Source: Dyadobacter alkalitolerans DSM 23607
GTDB lineage: Bacteria; Bacteroidota; Bacteroidia; Cytophagales; Spirosomataceae
Direction of reading: 5' to 3'
DNA length: 64,000 nucleotides
NCBI RefSeq assembly: GCF_000428845.1
Contig: NZ_AUAS01000001.1
Coordinates: 434,001 to 498,000 of the forward strand
Of the stretch, positions 43,589 through 52,219 are shown piece after piece; position 1 is the stretch's first letter, and every line of letters begins with the position of its first letter. The notes below the pieces were generated by a model. The model was not told the origin of the DNA and ran no database searches. It worked only from the letters and a program-made list of their open reading frames with translations. The position numbers and the translations under genes were made by a program.

Positions 43589-45406
43589 ATGAAAGTATTT
43601 TTTCGATGGATCTTCGTAGCCATTTGTCTGATAACAAAAATTTCCAGCGCCCAAACTGTCTCACTCTCCTATCCAATTAATAATTCTGTAATCCAACGCA
43701 GCACGCTGAATAAAGCGACAGTGACTGTTGCAGGGCAGCTCATTCATAATACGCTGGCAGTTACTTTAAGTTACAAAATACGTACGGTGAGCGCTACCGG
43801 TGTCATAGGCGCGGCAGGACCAGCCACGAACCTTGGCTTTGCATCAAATGGCATGTTTTATACTACGCTGGTTGTGAACAAAGGTTGGTATGTATGTGAA
43901 ATTCTTCTCAATGGTGTGGCGTATGCATCTAACAAATTTGGGATCGGCGATGTGTTCATAATTGCTGGACAATCCAATGCACAAGGCGTTGAAAAGCCTA
44001 ATTACTTGCTGCCGAACAGTGCAAGTATTCCAGAGTGGGTTGTCGGCTCATCAGAAGATAGGACATGTACAAAAACCTTTCCCTCATCCTTCACAAGTAT
44101 GTTCTCTCTAAACACAACGGATGAAGCAAAAAGGCATGGCAGATTAGGTCCTTCCGGAAGTACTATCTGGGCTTACGGCACATTGGGCAAGCTCATTTCT
44201 GATGCTAACGGAGGGATGCCGGTGGCCTTCTTCAATGCTGCAACCGGTGGATCTTCCATTACGGAATGGAAACAAGGCAGTGACGGTGTCGAAGCCAAAC
44301 ATCCCTATACTGGTGCACAGGTCTGTTTGGGCTATGAGGAAGGCTCCATTATTCCTTCTGATTATTACGGCTTACCATACACAACCTTGAAAAATGCCTT
44401 AAATTTTTACGGCTCACTATTTGGCGTAAGAGCTATACTTTGGCACCAGGGAGAGACTGACGCGGACTTATCCGTCAACGCGAGCTACAAAGCGACTAGT
44501 TCCGCCGACTACCAAGCCAAACTACAAGCTGTCATCGCCAAGTCCCGTTCAGATTTCGGCGCACCTAATCTTGCCTGGTATATTTCCAAAGCGTCTATCA
44601 GCAAATTTGGGCCCCTGAATGCAACCGTTAGAACCGGGCAAGGGAATGTGGCCACTGGCTCTCCCAACCTAAGCGGGGCTGATACGGATTATGTGGTGGG
44701 AAGTTCCGGAGCCACTACGCACGTTCTTGGCAACGACAGATATAGAGTAGACACCACCCATTTCTACGAAGGGACTGGATCAATTAAAGGGCTTACCTGG
44801 CTTGCTAACAAATGGTTTCAAACAATCGGAGCGTTGGGATCGCCCATTGCAGCCAGCTGGGTGCCACAATTGACATATTCCAAAAATGCCGACTGGCGGA
44901 CACTTACTGCGCCCGGCGGGGCTGTTCAATACATTTGGAGCAAGGTTGGGATCAACGGCCCCGCCGTGCCGGGAGGGAATGCAAATGTTTATACCACAGA
45001 CGAGCAATATCTTGGACTTCGCTGTTATATGAAGGATGCAAATGGTAACTGGCACGCTTCATCAGCTATTACTGTGGGTAAATATGCTAGTCAACGCATT
45101 GGAACTGACGTCGAGGAAAAAGAAACAGCCGAAGAAGCGGGCTTAAAATTGAATGCTTATCCCAATCCATTTTCAACAAACTTTACCATTGCATTTGATG
45201 TGCCTGATGAAAATAGCCTCGTCAAACTGGAAATTATTGATGGTCAGGGTAGAGTGATAAAAACAGTCGTAGACAATCCCCACGCAAAAGGAAAATGGCA
45301 TTATGAAGTACAAAACTTGCCTAACCAATCGACTGAAATTTTGTTTTGCAGACTAAAAATCAATGAACATTCCACAGTCAGGAAGTTGTTACAACTCACG
45401 AAATGA
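43589..45406 (+). CDS. sialate O-acetylesterase-like protein with T9SS sorting domain
   Basis: 605 residues. A signal peptide (1-21), an N-terminal beta domain (to about 125), then the SASA/SGNH domain with FIIAGQSNAQGVEKP (catalytic Ser) and LWHQGETDA, and a late TTHFYEGTG block. The last 85 residues (LKLNAYPNPFSTNFTIAFDV, then VKLEIIDGQGRVIKT and VRKLLQLTK) form a type A T9SS C-terminal domain, so it is secreted through the outer membrane and attached to the surface. It likely removes acetyl groups from glycans. It follows the SGNH lipoprotein by 37 bases. Confidence 0.82.
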   Translation: MKVFFRWIFVAICLITKISSAQTVSLSYPINNSVIQRSTLNKATVTVAGQLIHNTLAVTLSYKIRTVSATGVIGAAGPATNLGFASNGMFYTTLVVNKGWYVCEILLNGVAYASNKFGIGDVFIIAGQSNAQGVEKPNYLLPNSASIPEWVVGSSEDRTCTKTFPSSFTSMFSLNTTDEAKRHGRLGPSGSTIWAYGTLGKLISDANGGMPVAFFNAATGGSSITEWKQGSDGVEAKHPYTGAQVCLGYEEGSIIPSDYYGLPYTTLKNALNFYGSLFGVRAILWHQGETDADLSVNASYKATSSADYQAKLQAVIAKSRSDFGAPNLAWYISKASISKFGPLNATVRTGQGNVATGSPNLSGADTDYVVGSSGATTHVLGNDRYRVDTTHFYEGTGSIKGLTWLANKWFQTIGALGSPIAASWVPQLTYSKNADWRTLTAPGGAVQYIWSKVGINGPAVPGGNANVYTTDEQYLGLRCYMKDANGNWHASSAITVGKYASQRIGTDVEEKETAEEAGLKLNAYPNPFSTNFTIAFDVPDENSLVKLEIIDGQGRVIKTVVDNPHAKGKWHYEVQNLPNQSTEILFCRLKINEHSTVRKLLQLTK

Positions 45407-45535
45407 TTGAAAAGAAGAAACATTAAACCTCATTTAAGCCCAAGGCACATAGATTTCAAGCAGACAGAATATCGATTTGGTTTCCTAAGTTGAAATAAAA
45501 TCATTTCCTTAGCCGGAACAACCGATAACTGCAAA

Positions 45536-47116
45536 ATGAAGCCTATATCCTTTCTTTTCTTTCTAATCCTGATTTCAATACCCCAAGCATTCGCACAAAA
45601 ACCCAAGCCTAAACCAGCCCCTGGCCTCGTTGTCACTTACAGAAACCCGGTCATTGCGGGCGACTTTGCGGATCCTTCGGTGATTCGGGTGGGCGATATG
45701 TATTATGCTGTGGGGACTTCTTCGGAATGGGGACCGGCTTATCCTATATATAGCTCGAAAAATCTGGTCGACTGGGAATATGTCGGGCCGGTATTTAACA
45801 ACTTGCCGGAATGGACGATGGGGAGTTACTGGGCACCGGAATTGTTTTTCCGGGACGGGACTTTTTATTGCTATTACACTGCCCGACGAAAATCCGATAA
45901 GCAATCTTTCATCGGCGTAGCAAGCACGAAGGATCTGAAACAAGGCTTCAAAGACCATGGCGTTATCATTGAATGGACAAAAGAGGCGATTGACGCTTTT
46001 ATAGTGGAGGATAATGGCAAGCTTTTCATCACATGGAAGGCATATGGACTGGATAAGGACCGCGGGATCGAAATCCTGGGTGCGGAACTGGCTCCCGACG
46101 GATTAAAACTGGCGGGCAAAGAATTTACCCTTATCAAAGCTGACCAAACTGGCTGGGAAGCCGGCGGCGCGGAAGGGCAATCGATCTTCAAACGGGGTAA
46201 ATACTGGTATATGCTTTATTCAGGCAATGCTTGTTGCGGAGCCAATTGCGATTATCAGGTGGGCTTTGCAAGGGCGGAAAATTTGCAAGGACCCTGGACA
46301 AAATATGCCGGCAATCCAGCTCTTTTTGGCGATGAAACCTGGAAATGCCCGGGCCACGGAACCGTTGTGGTGACGCCCGACAACCGCTATTTTTATTTAC
46401 ATCACGCCTACAACGGCGTTGACTTTACATTTGCAGGCAGACAAGGCGTTTTGAGCGAGCTGGTTTGGGACGAAATCACCAAATGGCCGGCTTTCAGATA
46501 TGGAAAAACTACTCCCGCGCAGGCAGAAGCGCCCATCGCGATAGGTGCGCTGATCAACCACAACTTTTCTATCAATTACAATAAGGATACTCTCAAAGCA
46601 CCTTGGGTTTATGATGTAAGCTTTTCAAAACCGAATTACGCAGTCCAAAACGGTGAATTGCAAATCGAAAATGAGAACCGGACCAATACGGGGAATTTTC
46701 TTGGACTAACGATCAAAAATGGCAGCTATACATTCATAGCCGAAGTAACGGCCAAGAAAGACCTGACGCAGAACATTATGGTATACGGTGATGCCAAAAA
46801 TGCGATAGGGTATGGTGTGCGGGACAATCACATTACATTGTGGCAGGTGAAGGATGGCGTGCAGGAAGTGATCAAAACGCAGGAGATTCCTGATAAATAC
46901 AAAGACATTAAACTCAGCCTGCAGAGTCGTTATGGCCGTTTCTATGAATTTCGCTGGGATGTAAAAGGACAAAAGATCGACTCACTGACTAGTGCGACGC
47001 AGATTGAAACACCCTGGCTGCCACGCTGGGACCGGGCGCCAAGGGTTGGCGTAAATGTTGCGGGCAGCGGCTCCGGGAAAAGTGAGATCAAGGCCGTGCA
47101 GATGAAGTATGATTGA
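45536..47116 (+). CDS. glycoside hydrolase family 43 protein
   Basis: 526 residues with a signal peptide. The five-bladed propeller starts with YRNPVIAGDFADPSVIRVGD (catalytic base Asp), continues with WAPELFFRDGTFYCYYTARR, DAFIVEDNGKLFITWK (second Asp) and the acid Glu in EAGGAEGQSIFKRGKYWYML. Residues from about 350 to the end form a beta-sandwich like the C-terminal domain of GH43 xylosidases. Likely an arabinofuranosidase or xylosidase in the periplasm; the exact substrate is not readable. The 130-base upstream gap has no clear promoter. Confidence 0.85.
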   Translation: MKPISFLFFLILISIPQAFAQKPKPKPAPGLVVTYRNPVIAGDFADPSVIRVGDMYYAVGTSSEWGPAYPIYSSKNLVDWEYVGPVFNNLPEWTMGSYWAPELFFRDGTFYCYYTARRKSDKQSFIGVASTKDLKQGFKDHGVIIEWTKEAIDAFIVEDNGKLFITWKAYGLDKDRGIEILGAELAPDGLKLAGKEFTLIKADQTGWEAGGAEGQSIFKRGKYWYMLYSGNACCGANCDYQVGFARAENLQGPWTKYAGNPALFGDETWKCPGHGTVVVTPDNRYFYLHHAYNGVDFTFAGRQGVLSELVWDEITKWPAFRYGKTTPAQAEAPIAIGALINHNFSINYNKDTLKAPWVYDVSFSKPNYAVQNGELQIENENRTNTGNFLGLTIKNGSYTFIAEVTAKKDLTQNIMVYGDAKNAIGYGVRDNHITLWQVKDGVQEVIKTQEIPDKYKDIKLSLQSRYGRFYEFRWDVKGQKIDSLTSATQIETPWLPRWDRAPRVGVNVAGSGSGKSEIKAVQMKYD

Positions 47117-47122
47117 TATATT

Positions 47123-47181
47123 TTGTCAGCAAAAAATAACCGCTACATTTGCAAAACATACTAGTTAGTATGTTTTGCAAA
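47123..47181 (+). promoter_or_regulatory. promoter overlapped by a TetR-type operator
   Basis: TTG (47123-47125), 18 bases, TACATTTG (47144-47151). A 34-base palindrome at 47148-47181 (arms TTTGCAAAACATACTA, centre GT, right arm TAGTATGTTTTGCAAA) begins in the -7 box and covers the expected start of transcription. Binding there would block the promoter. The TetR gene is the second gene of the unit. Confidence 0.85.
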
Positions 47182-47195
47182 ATTGCTTTGCTGTT

Positions 47196-47654
47196 ATGTA
47201 CGCTATCCTTCTTTTCCTGCACGGAATTTTCCGGTGGCTCGTAGTTGCGAGTCTTGTTTACACCGTTGTTATCGCCGTTAAAGGCTATTTAGAAAACACC
47301 CCATTTACCAAAAAAACTGACCTGATAAGGCATTCAACTGCCACTATAGCGCATTTGCAACTCATGATCGGTTTTACGCTTTACACGCAAAGCCCTTTGG
47401 TAAAATACTTTTTCACAAACCCCAAGACATTCGATCTTTCCGAAATCACATTTTTCAGCATCATTCATGGAACGGCCATGCTCACTGCCATCATTGTTAT
47501 TACAATCGGATCGGCGTTAGCAAAGCGAAAAGTGGATGACCGCGATAAATACAAAACGATGCTCATTTATTACAGCATTGCTTTGCTGATCATTTTTCTG
47601 GCTATTCCCTGGCCATTCTCACCACTTTCTCAGCGGCCGTACATCCGGTTTTAA
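47196..47654 (+). CDS. small membrane protein, TetR-controlled
   Basis: 152 residues with four membrane segments (FRWLVVASLVYTVVIAVKGY, THIS region with IAHLQLMIGF, ITFFSIIHGTAMLTAIIVIT and LIYYSIALLIIFLAIPWPF). Conserved-looking histidines near the membrane (LHGIFRW, RHSTATIAH, SIIHGTAM) give it the look of a haem-b or metal-binding four-helix membrane protein, but I do not recognise a named family. ATG 47196 is chosen because it follows the operator; an upstream TTG at 47175 lies inside it. The tetR gene begins three bases after the stop. Confidence 0.6.
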   Translation: MYAILLFLHGIFRWLVVASLVYTVVIAVKGYLENTPFTKKTDLIRHSTATIAHLQLMIGFTLYTQSPLVKYFFTNPKTFDLSEITFFSIIHGTAMLTAIIVITIGSALAKRKVDDRDKYKTMLIYYSIALLIIFLAIPWPFSPLSQRPYIRF

Positions 47655-47657
47655 GAC

Positions 47658-48269
47658 ATGAATAAATCTGCCGGAACACGTCTGGACATTTTACAAAAGG
47701 CTTTTGAACTGATCTATAAGAATGGTTTCCAGCCAACGAGCATTGATACGATCATTGCTTCGACGAATGTGACAAAGGGTGCATTCTTTTATCATTTCAA
47801 AAACAAAGAAGAAATGGGTCTGGCGCTGATCGCAGAGGTTTTATTGCCTGGCATGCAAGAGGCCATGATCGAGCCGTTACATCATGCTAATGATCCGCTT
47901 GAAGCACTTTATAAAATGATGCGAGGTTTGCTCATGGAAAATGCATTCTTCCGTATTGAATATGGTTGCCCGGCGGTGAATCTGATCGAGGAAATGGGGC
48001 CGCTTAATGAGTCGTTTGGAAATGCATTGAGGCAGCTGCTAATAACCTGGCAAAGCGCCATTCAGCTTGTCGTGGAAAAAGGGAAGAAATCAGGAGAAAT
48101 CAAGGAAAGCGCAGAGCCTGTGCACATTGCGCTTTTCATCACCGCAGGTTACGCCGGAATCCGGAACATGGGGAAAATAATGGGGAAGGACTGCTATTCC
48201 GGCTTTTTAGCACAATTCAGCACTTTTCTGGATTCGTTGCGGCCACACAGTCCCTTACCCGAACATTAA
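47658..48269 (+). CDS. TetR/AcrR family repressor
   Basis: 203 residues. The N-terminal HTH (RLDILQKAFELIYKNGFQPT, IDTIIASTNVTKGAFFYHFK) is typical; the rest is the helical ligand domain (TetR_C type as in YxaF/LmrA-like proteins). It lies three bases after the membrane protein gene and the palindromic operator upstream of that gene is its most likely target. Convergent with the SDR gene without any gap. Confidence 0.88.
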   Translation: MNKSAGTRLDILQKAFELIYKNGFQPTSIDTIIASTNVTKGAFFYHFKNKEEMGLALIAEVLLPGMQEAMIEPLHHANDPLEALYKMMRGLLMENAFFRIEYGCPAVNLIEEMGPLNESFGNALRQLLITWQSAIQLVVEKGKKSGEIKESAEPVHIALFITAGYAGIRNMGKIMGKDCYSGFLAQFSTFLDSLRPHSPLPEH

Positions 48270-49310
48270 TTACGTTTCATTATTTTGCAGCGCGGCCCGG
48301 TCGCTGATTGACGCTACTTTTCCTTTCGATTTATCCGATTCACTCTCATAACCTTTACGGATCACAGCGCCTTCCGGGCCGGACTTGGGCAGGAATCTGT
48401 TTGCTATGGAAGCTGCCAGCGATACGAGGCTGGGGCTTGCTCCCTGCAATGCAACGGCCATTTTTGCAGTATTCGTCAGGACGATTTCCGTTTCCTGGTA
48501 AGCGATAGCATTGACAATGTCTGCCGCCGCCTGGGCTGCGTCTTGTGAAAGCAGTGGTGAAGAGCCCGCAATCTTGAACCACGCATATTCTGCCTCATGG
48601 TCGCCTTTTAGGGATACATTTCTTGGACTTCCGGTCCGCATCAGGTTTGGGATCACGGTTGTCACGTGAATGTTGTCTTTTTTCAACTCGGCATGAAGCC
48701 CTTCCGATAAAGCAACCATTGCAAATTTACTAACGCTGTACGGCAGCAAATGCGGAACCGCAACTTTTCCCCCTATCGAGCAGATATTGGCAATCCGACC
48801 TTCTTTCTGTTTATGAAAATGAGGCAATGCGGCTTTGATCATGTACAAAGCAGCCCAGAAATTAGTATCCATAGCCGTTTTGTAATCTTCCACATCCATC
48901 ACATTTTCCGGACCAACCAACATTACACCCGCATTATTGATCAACAAATCAATCCGACCAAACTGAGAAATGGTGGCTTCGATGACGCGGGAAGCGTCAC
49001 GCTGGTCACTGACATCCGCTTTCAATCCCAGCACAATGGAGCCCATTTGCCGGAGTTCCTGCTCAGCCACTTCAATCTGCTCTCCATTTCTCGAACATAT
49101 CACCAGGTTCGCCCCTTTTGCAGCCAGCTCTCTCGCCAGCAACAGGCCCAGTCCACGCGCGCCACCTGTGATTACCACCACTTTATCCTGAAAATCAAAC
49201 TTAATCATCTCTTTGTAGAAATGTCTGGCCGCGGCATACAAGCCCAGTCCTGCGGCTGCCCACAAGGCGGTTTTCCCTGAAAAGAGTCCTTGATTGCTGT
49301 TATTTTCCAT
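48270..49310 (-). CDS. membrane-anchored SDR oxidoreductase
   Basis: 346 residues. A short N-terminal hydrophobic segment (ALWAAAGLGLYAAARHF, residues 14-30) precedes a classical SDR domain: VVVITGGARGLGLLLARELA for NAD(P) binding, NNAGVML, catalytic Ser in ICSIGG and YSVSK for Tyr/Lys. The C-terminal 60 residues are an extension with a variable loop. Function cannot be told beyond an alcohol/ketone oxidoreductase. It stops one base after tetR. Confidence 0.8.
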   Translation of the reverse strand: MENNSNQGLFSGKTALWAAAGLGLYAAARHFYKEMIKFDFQDKVVVITGGARGLGLLLARELAAKGANLVICSRNGEQIEVAEQELRQMGSIVLGLKADVSDQRDASRVIEATISQFGRIDLLINNAGVMLVGPENVMDVEDYKTAMDTNFWAALYMIKAALPHFHKQKEGRIANICSIGGKVAVPHLLPYSVSKFAMVALSEGLHAELKKDNIHVTTVIPNLMRTGSPRNVSLKGDHEAEYAWFKIAGSSPLLSQDAAQAAADIVNAIAYQETEIVLTNTAKMAVALQGASPSLVSLAASIANRFLPKSGPEGAVIRKGYESESDKSKGKVASISDRAALQNNET

Positions 49311-49358
49311 AATCAGTAGGTTCTAATGTGATTATGAAAGGCTAAAAATCTTATGCCT

Positions 49359-50531
49359 TTACGGGCGGGATTTCATAAGCCTGATAAAATTCCCCCAGTC
49401 GTAAGCGGTCAGATCGTGCTCGCCTTCGCGGTTGTGATAAGCCAGCGGCGCCTGTGAAAGGGGCACATTAATAGCAGGAGGGTTTGCCGGCAACTTCGAC
49501 TTCCGGCCATAAAGCGCATATGTTTTTTCCGCATTTTTCAGCGCGAGGAATGTGCCCGTCGGATCGGCCCAAAGGTCCTTGGAGGCGTTTGTGGCATATA
49601 AGGGCCTCGGAGCAATCGCCGCAATGAGCATATGCTGGTCTACGGGCAGCTCGTTTTCGTTGTCGTTAAACTTTTTGTAGTTATTATTAAACCAATGCGG
49701 AAACGTCGTGTTAATGCGGGCAATTCTCTCACCAAACTGCCGCCGGGCCAATGCCGCGCCCGTATTTCCCGAACAATTTGTGACACAAACCGCAAACCGC
49801 TGGTCTTGCGCCGCTGCCCATAAGGAGGCTTTTCCACCCCGCGAATGCCCGACAACGGCTACATTTTTTGCATCAATATCTTTGTCATTTTCAAAATAAT
49901 CCATCACCCGCGAAGCGCCCCAAGCCCATGCGCCAATGGCCCGCATGCCATTATCTGCTTCCAGTTGTTCCGGATATAGCTGCAAAACGCCATTCATAAA
50001 TGTATCTTTATTGTCCGGTGCAAGGTCACTTACGTGGAAAGCGGCGATCGCATACCCGCTGTCAATAACCATTTCAGCGGGCCAGAACCCGCTTTTCACC
50101 TTCCTCGTCGGATCCGTGTTGTCCTTTCCGCGGTTATTGATCAAAACAAAAACCGGCGACGGCTTTGTAGCATTACGCGGGATAAACATGACCAGATGGA
50201 TCTGAACCGATTTTTTGTTCTTGAAAACCTGCACAGCCACTTCTTTCAACCTGGCTTTGCCGTTCATAGCCGCCTTATCCTCATTTTTCAATGTATAGCG
50301 AATGCTGTCATAGTCTTTCGGCATCTGCCCATAAATGTTGTCTTCAAAAAGCCGGAGGATCTCAGGCCGCCGCACTTCTTCCCACATTTTTTTGCTTGTT
50401 ACTTCTTTACCAGCCGCTGTTTTCAACACTTCCGGGAGCGTGTAAGCCGGAACTTTGGCCTCGTCGTAATTCTGGGCCACGGAATTCATGAGGCATGTAA
50501 GCAAGAGCAATGCAGTCAAAAGTTTTTTCAT
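49359..50531 (-). CDS. CE15-like glucuronoyl esterase / alpha-beta hydrolase
   Basis: 390 residues with a signal peptide (1-19). The esterase features are PVFVLINNRGKDNTDPTRKV (oxyanion region), nucleophile elbow VVGHSRGGKASLWAA, QHMLIAAIAPRPLYATNASKD and the His motif NREGEHDLTAYDW. This resembles CE15 4-O-methyl-glucuronoyl methylesterases, where the elbow is G-C-S-R-x-G; here it is G-H-S-R-G-G. It would cut lignin-xylan ester links or related sugar esters, in line with the GH43 and acetylesterase genes nearby. Convergence with other enzymes of the family was not checked. Confidence 0.75.
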   Translation of the reverse strand: MKKLLTALLLLTCLMNSVAQNYDEAKVPAYTLPEVLKTAAGKEVTSKKMWEEVRRPEILRLFEDNIYGQMPKDYDSIRYTLKNEDKAAMNGKARLKEVAVQVFKNKKSVQIHLVMFIPRNATKPSPVFVLINNRGKDNTDPTRKVKSGFWPAEMVIDSGYAIAAFHVSDLAPDNKDTFMNGVLQLYPEQLEADNGMRAIGAWAWGASRVMDYFENDKDIDAKNVAVVGHSRGGKASLWAAAQDQRFAVCVTNCSGNTGAALARRQFGERIARINTTFPHWFNNNYKKFNDNENELPVDQHMLIAAIAPRPLYATNASKDLWADPTGTFLALKNAEKTYALYGRKSKLPANPPAINVPLSQAPLAYHNREGEHDLTAYDWGNFIRLMKSRP

Positions 50532-50547
50532 ATCATATCAAAAAAGA

Positions 50548-50574
50548 GGATCACGCCGGTTATCGACGTGATCC
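50548..50574 (-). terminator. intrinsic terminator
   Basis: GGATCACG and CGTGATCC pair around an 11-base loop, followed on the minus strand by TCTTTTTTTG. It ends the pyridoxamine oxidase-like gene. Confidence 0.8.
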
Positions 50575-50599
50575 ACAAATTAAAGCATTTATATAAAAA

Positions 50600-51016
50600 T
50601 TATAACTTTACTTCTCCCTCTTCCTCACCCTGCCAGTATTTTATTCTTTTGGCTTTCACGATAATCATTGCAATGCCGGGTGTATCCAGCCCATCTTCAA
50701 ACCACTGGTTCAACTCCTCTACCCAATGTTCTTCCATATCCTCCCGCTCACGGCTCACCTCCGCTTTTCCTGAAACCGAGATCCAAATGTCTTTTTGCCC
50801 CTGGAACGTAAGGTTCACTTTGCTGTCCAGCTCAATGTCGCTGACCATCCGGGAGCCTTCCCATGTAAAAAAATAGGAATTACCGTCGTATTCCACTTCC
50901 CCGTTATTGCTCATCGGCCGCGAAGCCAGCATGCCATCGGTTGTGGTGGTGGTAAGCATACAAAGATCAATATCCTTCATTACTTCACTTACGTCTTTCA
51001 GCGTCTTATCTGCCAT
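50600..51016 (-). CDS. pyridoxamine 5'-phosphate oxidase-like protein (general stress type)
   Basis: 138 residues. MLTTTTTDGMLASRPMS, FFTWEGSRMVSDIELDSKVN, LTFQGQKDIWISVSGKAEVS form the split FMN-binding barrel of the general stress protein 26 family (Pfam Pyrid_ox_like). FMN or another flavin/haem cofactor is expected; the reaction is unknown. It stands alone between a terminator and the truncated receptor gene. Confidence 0.82.
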   Translation of the reverse strand: MADKTLKDVSEVMKDIDLCMLTTTTTDGMLASRPMSNNGEVEYDGNSYFFTWEGSRMVSDIELDSKVNLTFQGQKDIWISVSGKAEVSREREDMEEHWVEELNQWFEDGLDTPGIAMIIVKAKRIKYWQGEEEGEVKL

Positions 51017-51081
51017 GATAGTCTGTCGTTTTTGTAATAGCAGACATTAAAATAATGCCAGGCAAAATGTCGCAAAAGAAC

Positions 51082-52197
51082 CTAAATCTTCACCCCAAAC
51101 GAAAGTCCAAAGCTGCGGAGCTCGGAAGTGAAGCTTTTGAAATTATCAATGTCCACCTGCCGCGCTCTGTAAGATTTCGTCGCCGCATTGATTGTGTCCG
51201 GAACATTCGCAAATGCATCAAACATCACGCTGTTACGCGCTCCGTAAACACCGGAATTAGTCCATTTTAACTGCGTCGCCGGGCTGATCTGCCAGTCCAG
51301 GACAAGGGAGGGAATGTAAATGTCGGGGTTAAAGTAATTTCTCGAACGCGTCGATTGCCGCGGATCGGCAGCGAACATGGCGTCGGTGAGCGGGCCGGGG
51401 ATCTGGTAAACGTAAGAAGAGCGTCCCAGTTCTGCCTTAATGCGCAAAGATTTGTTGAATTCATATGCCAAACTGATAAACTGCGATTCCGCATCTGATT
51501 TGGCATTTTTTCTATATCCATTGGACTGTCGTTTCTGGTAATAAGCCGAGTAAACCAACTTACCAATTTTGCCGCCAATGGCATTATAGGAGCTGAACAG
51601 CCCGAACGAACCTACCGAATTAATGCTTTCGAAAGAAAATGCTCTGGTCGTATCCGGCCCTTTGGTCACATAATTGATCATCCCACCGAACTGCGCACCA
51701 TATTGCAGCGACCCGGTGCCCCTTACCAGCTCAATGCGCTCAATGGATTCCATAGCCGGGCTGTAATGGCTGGCAGGATAACCGTACATATCAGAGTTGG
51801 TAATGACGCCGTTTTGGCGAATGTTGTATTCCCAGGAACGGTGCGGATCGAGGCCGCGTGTGGAAATATTGATCTGGTTGCCGCTGCCATCCATGTCGTA
51901 GACGAACACGCCCGGGATTCTGGCGAAAATCTGCCTGCCCGTTTTCTCAGTGATATTGCCATTCACCCCGCCCAACTGGATTACTTCACTCTTCTTTCCC
52001 GCATGGATGTAAGTGTTCTGCACATCAGGCAGGCGCTCGGTATAGATGATATTTTTTCGTTCTTCAATGGTAACCTCATTCAGGTCCAGGACTTTATCGG
52101 CATCCAGTTTTTTGTTTTGATTTTCCTGCGCAAATGCGGCTCCTTTAAAAATTCCCGACAGCACACCCAGCGTAATCAGCGTAGATTTAATGTTCAT
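51082..52197 (-). CDS. FecA-like TonB-dependent receptor with internal deletion
   Basis: 371 residues, about half the usual 750. A signal peptide and a plug domain (ITEKTGRQIFARIPGVFVYD, ISTRGLDPHRSWEYNIRQNG, ERIELVRGTGSLQYGAQFGG) are followed by the first strands of the barrel up to NFKSFTSELR (residue 361). Then comes SFGLSFGVKI and the stop, which looks like the last strand of a receptor. An in-frame deletion joining an early strand to the final strand near 51114 explains this. Without the barrel it should not transport. It follows DUF3179 by 22 bases. A functional short form is unlikely. Confidence 0.7.
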   Translation of the reverse strand: MNIKSTLITLGVLSGIFKGAAFAQENQNKKLDADKVLDLNEVTIEERKNIIYTERLPDVQNTYIHAGKKSEVIQLGGVNGNITEKTGRQIFARIPGVFVYDMDGSGNQINISTRGLDPHRSWEYNIRQNGVITNSDMYGYPASHYSPAMESIERIELVRGTGSLQYGAQFGGMINYVTKGPDTTRAFSFESINSVGSFGLFSSYNAIGGKIGKLVYSAYYQKRQSNGYRKNAKSDAESQFISLAYEFNKSLRIKAELGRSSYVYQIPGPLTDAMFAADPRQSTRSRNYFNPDIYIPSLVLDWQISPATQLKWTNSGVYGARNSVMFDAFANVPDTINAATKSYRARQVDIDNFKSFTSELRSFGLSFGVKI

Positions 52198-52219
52198 TAT
52201 TCCAATATTAATTCAAACT

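Noticed and set aside
44202-45055. Small frames within the acetylesterase gene
   Set aside because: Shadow frames of a gene with a signal peptide, catalytic motifs and a T9SS tail in one continuous frame.
50034-50876. 280-codon plus-strand open frame
   Set aside because: Antisense to the CE15-like esterase and pyridoxamine oxidase-like genes and spans a terminator; no recognisable domain.
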